The position numbers and the translations under genes are program-made. This document shows positions 63,472-64,000 of a stretch of 64,000 nucleotides of DNA, in pieces (the first letter of the stretch is position 1; every line of letters begins with the position of its first letter). This DNA is from Phycisphaeraceae bacterium (GTDB lineage: Bacteria; Planctomycetota; Phycisphaerae; Phycisphaerales; Phycisphaeraceae). A model generated the notes under the pieces. It was given only the letters and a program-made list of their open reading frames with translations. It had not been told where the DNA came from and did not search any database. The stretch lies in assembly GCA_029260715.1 (NCBI GenBank), contig JAJDCS010000041.1, forward strand, positions 44,090 through 108,089, written 5' to 3'.

Positions 63472-63867
63472 ATGTCCGAACCCACCATCACATGCCCGAA
63501 CTGCAAGACAGAGATTAGGCTTACCGAGTCACTCGCGGCACCACTCATTGAGGCTACTCGTAAGCAGTACGATGACAAGCTCGCCAAGAAAGATGCCGAT
63601 ATCGCCAAACGTGAGGCCGCCGTCCGCGAGCAGCAAACTGCCGTCGCCAAGGCTCAGGAGTCCATCGACGAACTGGTCGCTGCGAAGATGAAAAGCGAAC
63701 GCGCCATCATTGCTGCCGAAGAGGCGAAAAAAGCTAAGCGGGCACTTTCCAATGACCTCGACCAGAAATCCCGTGAAGTATCAGAATTACAAGATGTCCT
63801 CAAGCAACGGGATGCCAAGCTGGGCGAGGCCCAGAAGGCACAGGCCGATCTGATACGTAAACACTGA
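63472..63867 (+). pseudogene. DUF2130-type gene, truncated after residue 131
   Basis: Starts like DUF2130 proteins: zinc-ribbon-like 'ITCPNCKTEIRLTESLAAPL', then a coiled coil ('EATRKQYDDKLAKKDADIAK', 'LSNDLDQKSREVSELQDVLK'). Family members continue into a nuclease-like domain of several hundred residues; here the frame stops at 'ADLIRKH'. The sequence after the stop (TGACCTGCCCCC...) resembles an insertion-sequence end, which would explain the break. ATG at 63472. The protein may still be made but lacks the conserved domain. Confidence 0.6.
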
Positions 63868-64000
63868 CCTGCCCCCACGTGTTGTACCAATGTCTATGTT
63901 AGTTGAACGTCTGTTCCTTGGGGTTGTTGAGGCGGACGAAGCGTAGCGAAGTCCGGCTCAACAACGAGCCAAGCCTCCGGGGCCGGCGGCCGATAGTCCA
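63865..64000. mobile_element. Possible insertion-sequence end (partial)
   Basis: TGACCTGCCCCCAC at 63865, at the point where the DUF2130 frame is broken, resembles the terminal sequence of some IS3-group elements as I remember them. Only 136 bases are visible and no transposase is seen, so this is a low-confidence call. Confidence 0.25.
63923..63965. repeat. Palindrome with GAAGCGTAGCGAA loop
   Basis: GTTGTTGAGGCGGAC (63923-63937) and GTCCGGCTCAACAAC (63951-63965) are 15-base arms with one mismatch. The loop GAAGCGTAGCGAA recalls the loop of the family 2 repeats. Confidence 0.55.

Larger units (their letters stand above)
51874..64000. mobile_element. Integrated element / genomic island at tRNA-Lys (right end not seen)
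   Basis: Starts at the break of the tRNA-Lys gene. It holds truncated and frameshifted genes, an AT-richer stretch (52480-53190) and a type I restriction cassette with extra nuclease genes. No integrase is visible; in this geometry it should lie near the far end. The right boundary is outside the window. Confidence 0.65.

Overview
The window reads as a chromosomal segment of a Gram-negative planctomycete, most likely of Phycisphaerae type. This is inferred from three short PEP-CTERM surface proteins, a pilin fused to a LamG domain, an excisionase-like HTH protein with C-terminal membrane helices, and the mix of housekeeping genes; no rRNA or other strict taxonomic marker is present. Gene density is high and both strands are used.

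Layout. 1-27,228: core metabolism, envelope and signalling. In order: metH (cut by the left edge), uppP, a GH15 glucoamylase/trehalase, a PEPCK-like DUF4914-type protein, a 750-bp stretch of palindromes ending in a LexA-type box, a degenerate metallo-beta-lactamase fold protein, coaD, a PEP-CTERM protein, recG, an MMPL/RND exporter, psd-tadA, an HTH/membrane protein, a metallophosphoesterase, comM, a HAD phosphatase, an M42 peptidase, tRNA-Pro, and a two-component pair (HD-GYP response regulator and multi-domain hybrid kinase). 27,826-38,073: a type IV pilus / type II secretion-like assembly cluster (major prepilin, pilMNOPBC, then GspH-, PilV-, PilW- and PilX-like minor pilins, the last carrying a LamG domain); no secretin is seen. 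38,400-50,278: a very glutamine-rich coiled-coil membrane protein, an MscS channel, a small conserved-looking protein, a 1283-residue fusion of two exported beta-carbonic anhydrase domains to a chemoreceptor, a duplicated TIM-barrel-like exported protein, and two PEP-CTERM proteins. 50,457-51,474: rplM-rpsI.

At 51,827-51,873 lies only the 3' half of a tRNA-Lys(CTT) gene (minus strand), broken inside the anticodon stem. This is the signature of a tRNA-targeted integrated element, which then fills the window to its right edge. The element holds gene remnants, a frameshifted pseudogene and a defence cassette: HTH regulator, hsdM, hsdS, a PLD-family protein, a GHKL-ATPase/PD-(D/E)xK protein and hsdR. 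From hsdM to hsdR each stop and start overlap as ATGA, so the two unusual proteins are built into a type I restriction operon. A DUF2130-type gene then ends abruptly after its first 131 residues.

Two systems look most novel. The first is the carbonic anhydrase-chemoreceptor fusion, whose architecture suggests periplasmic sensing of CO2/bicarbonate chemistry coupled to a chemotaxis-type signalling hairpin. The second is the type I restriction operon with the embedded PLD and GHKL/nuclease pair. Smaller points are a hybrid kinase that appears to start at an AUC codon behind a perfect Shine-Dalgarno, a textbook LexA box in front of an unknown small gene, and at least two families of dispersed palindromic intergenic repeats.
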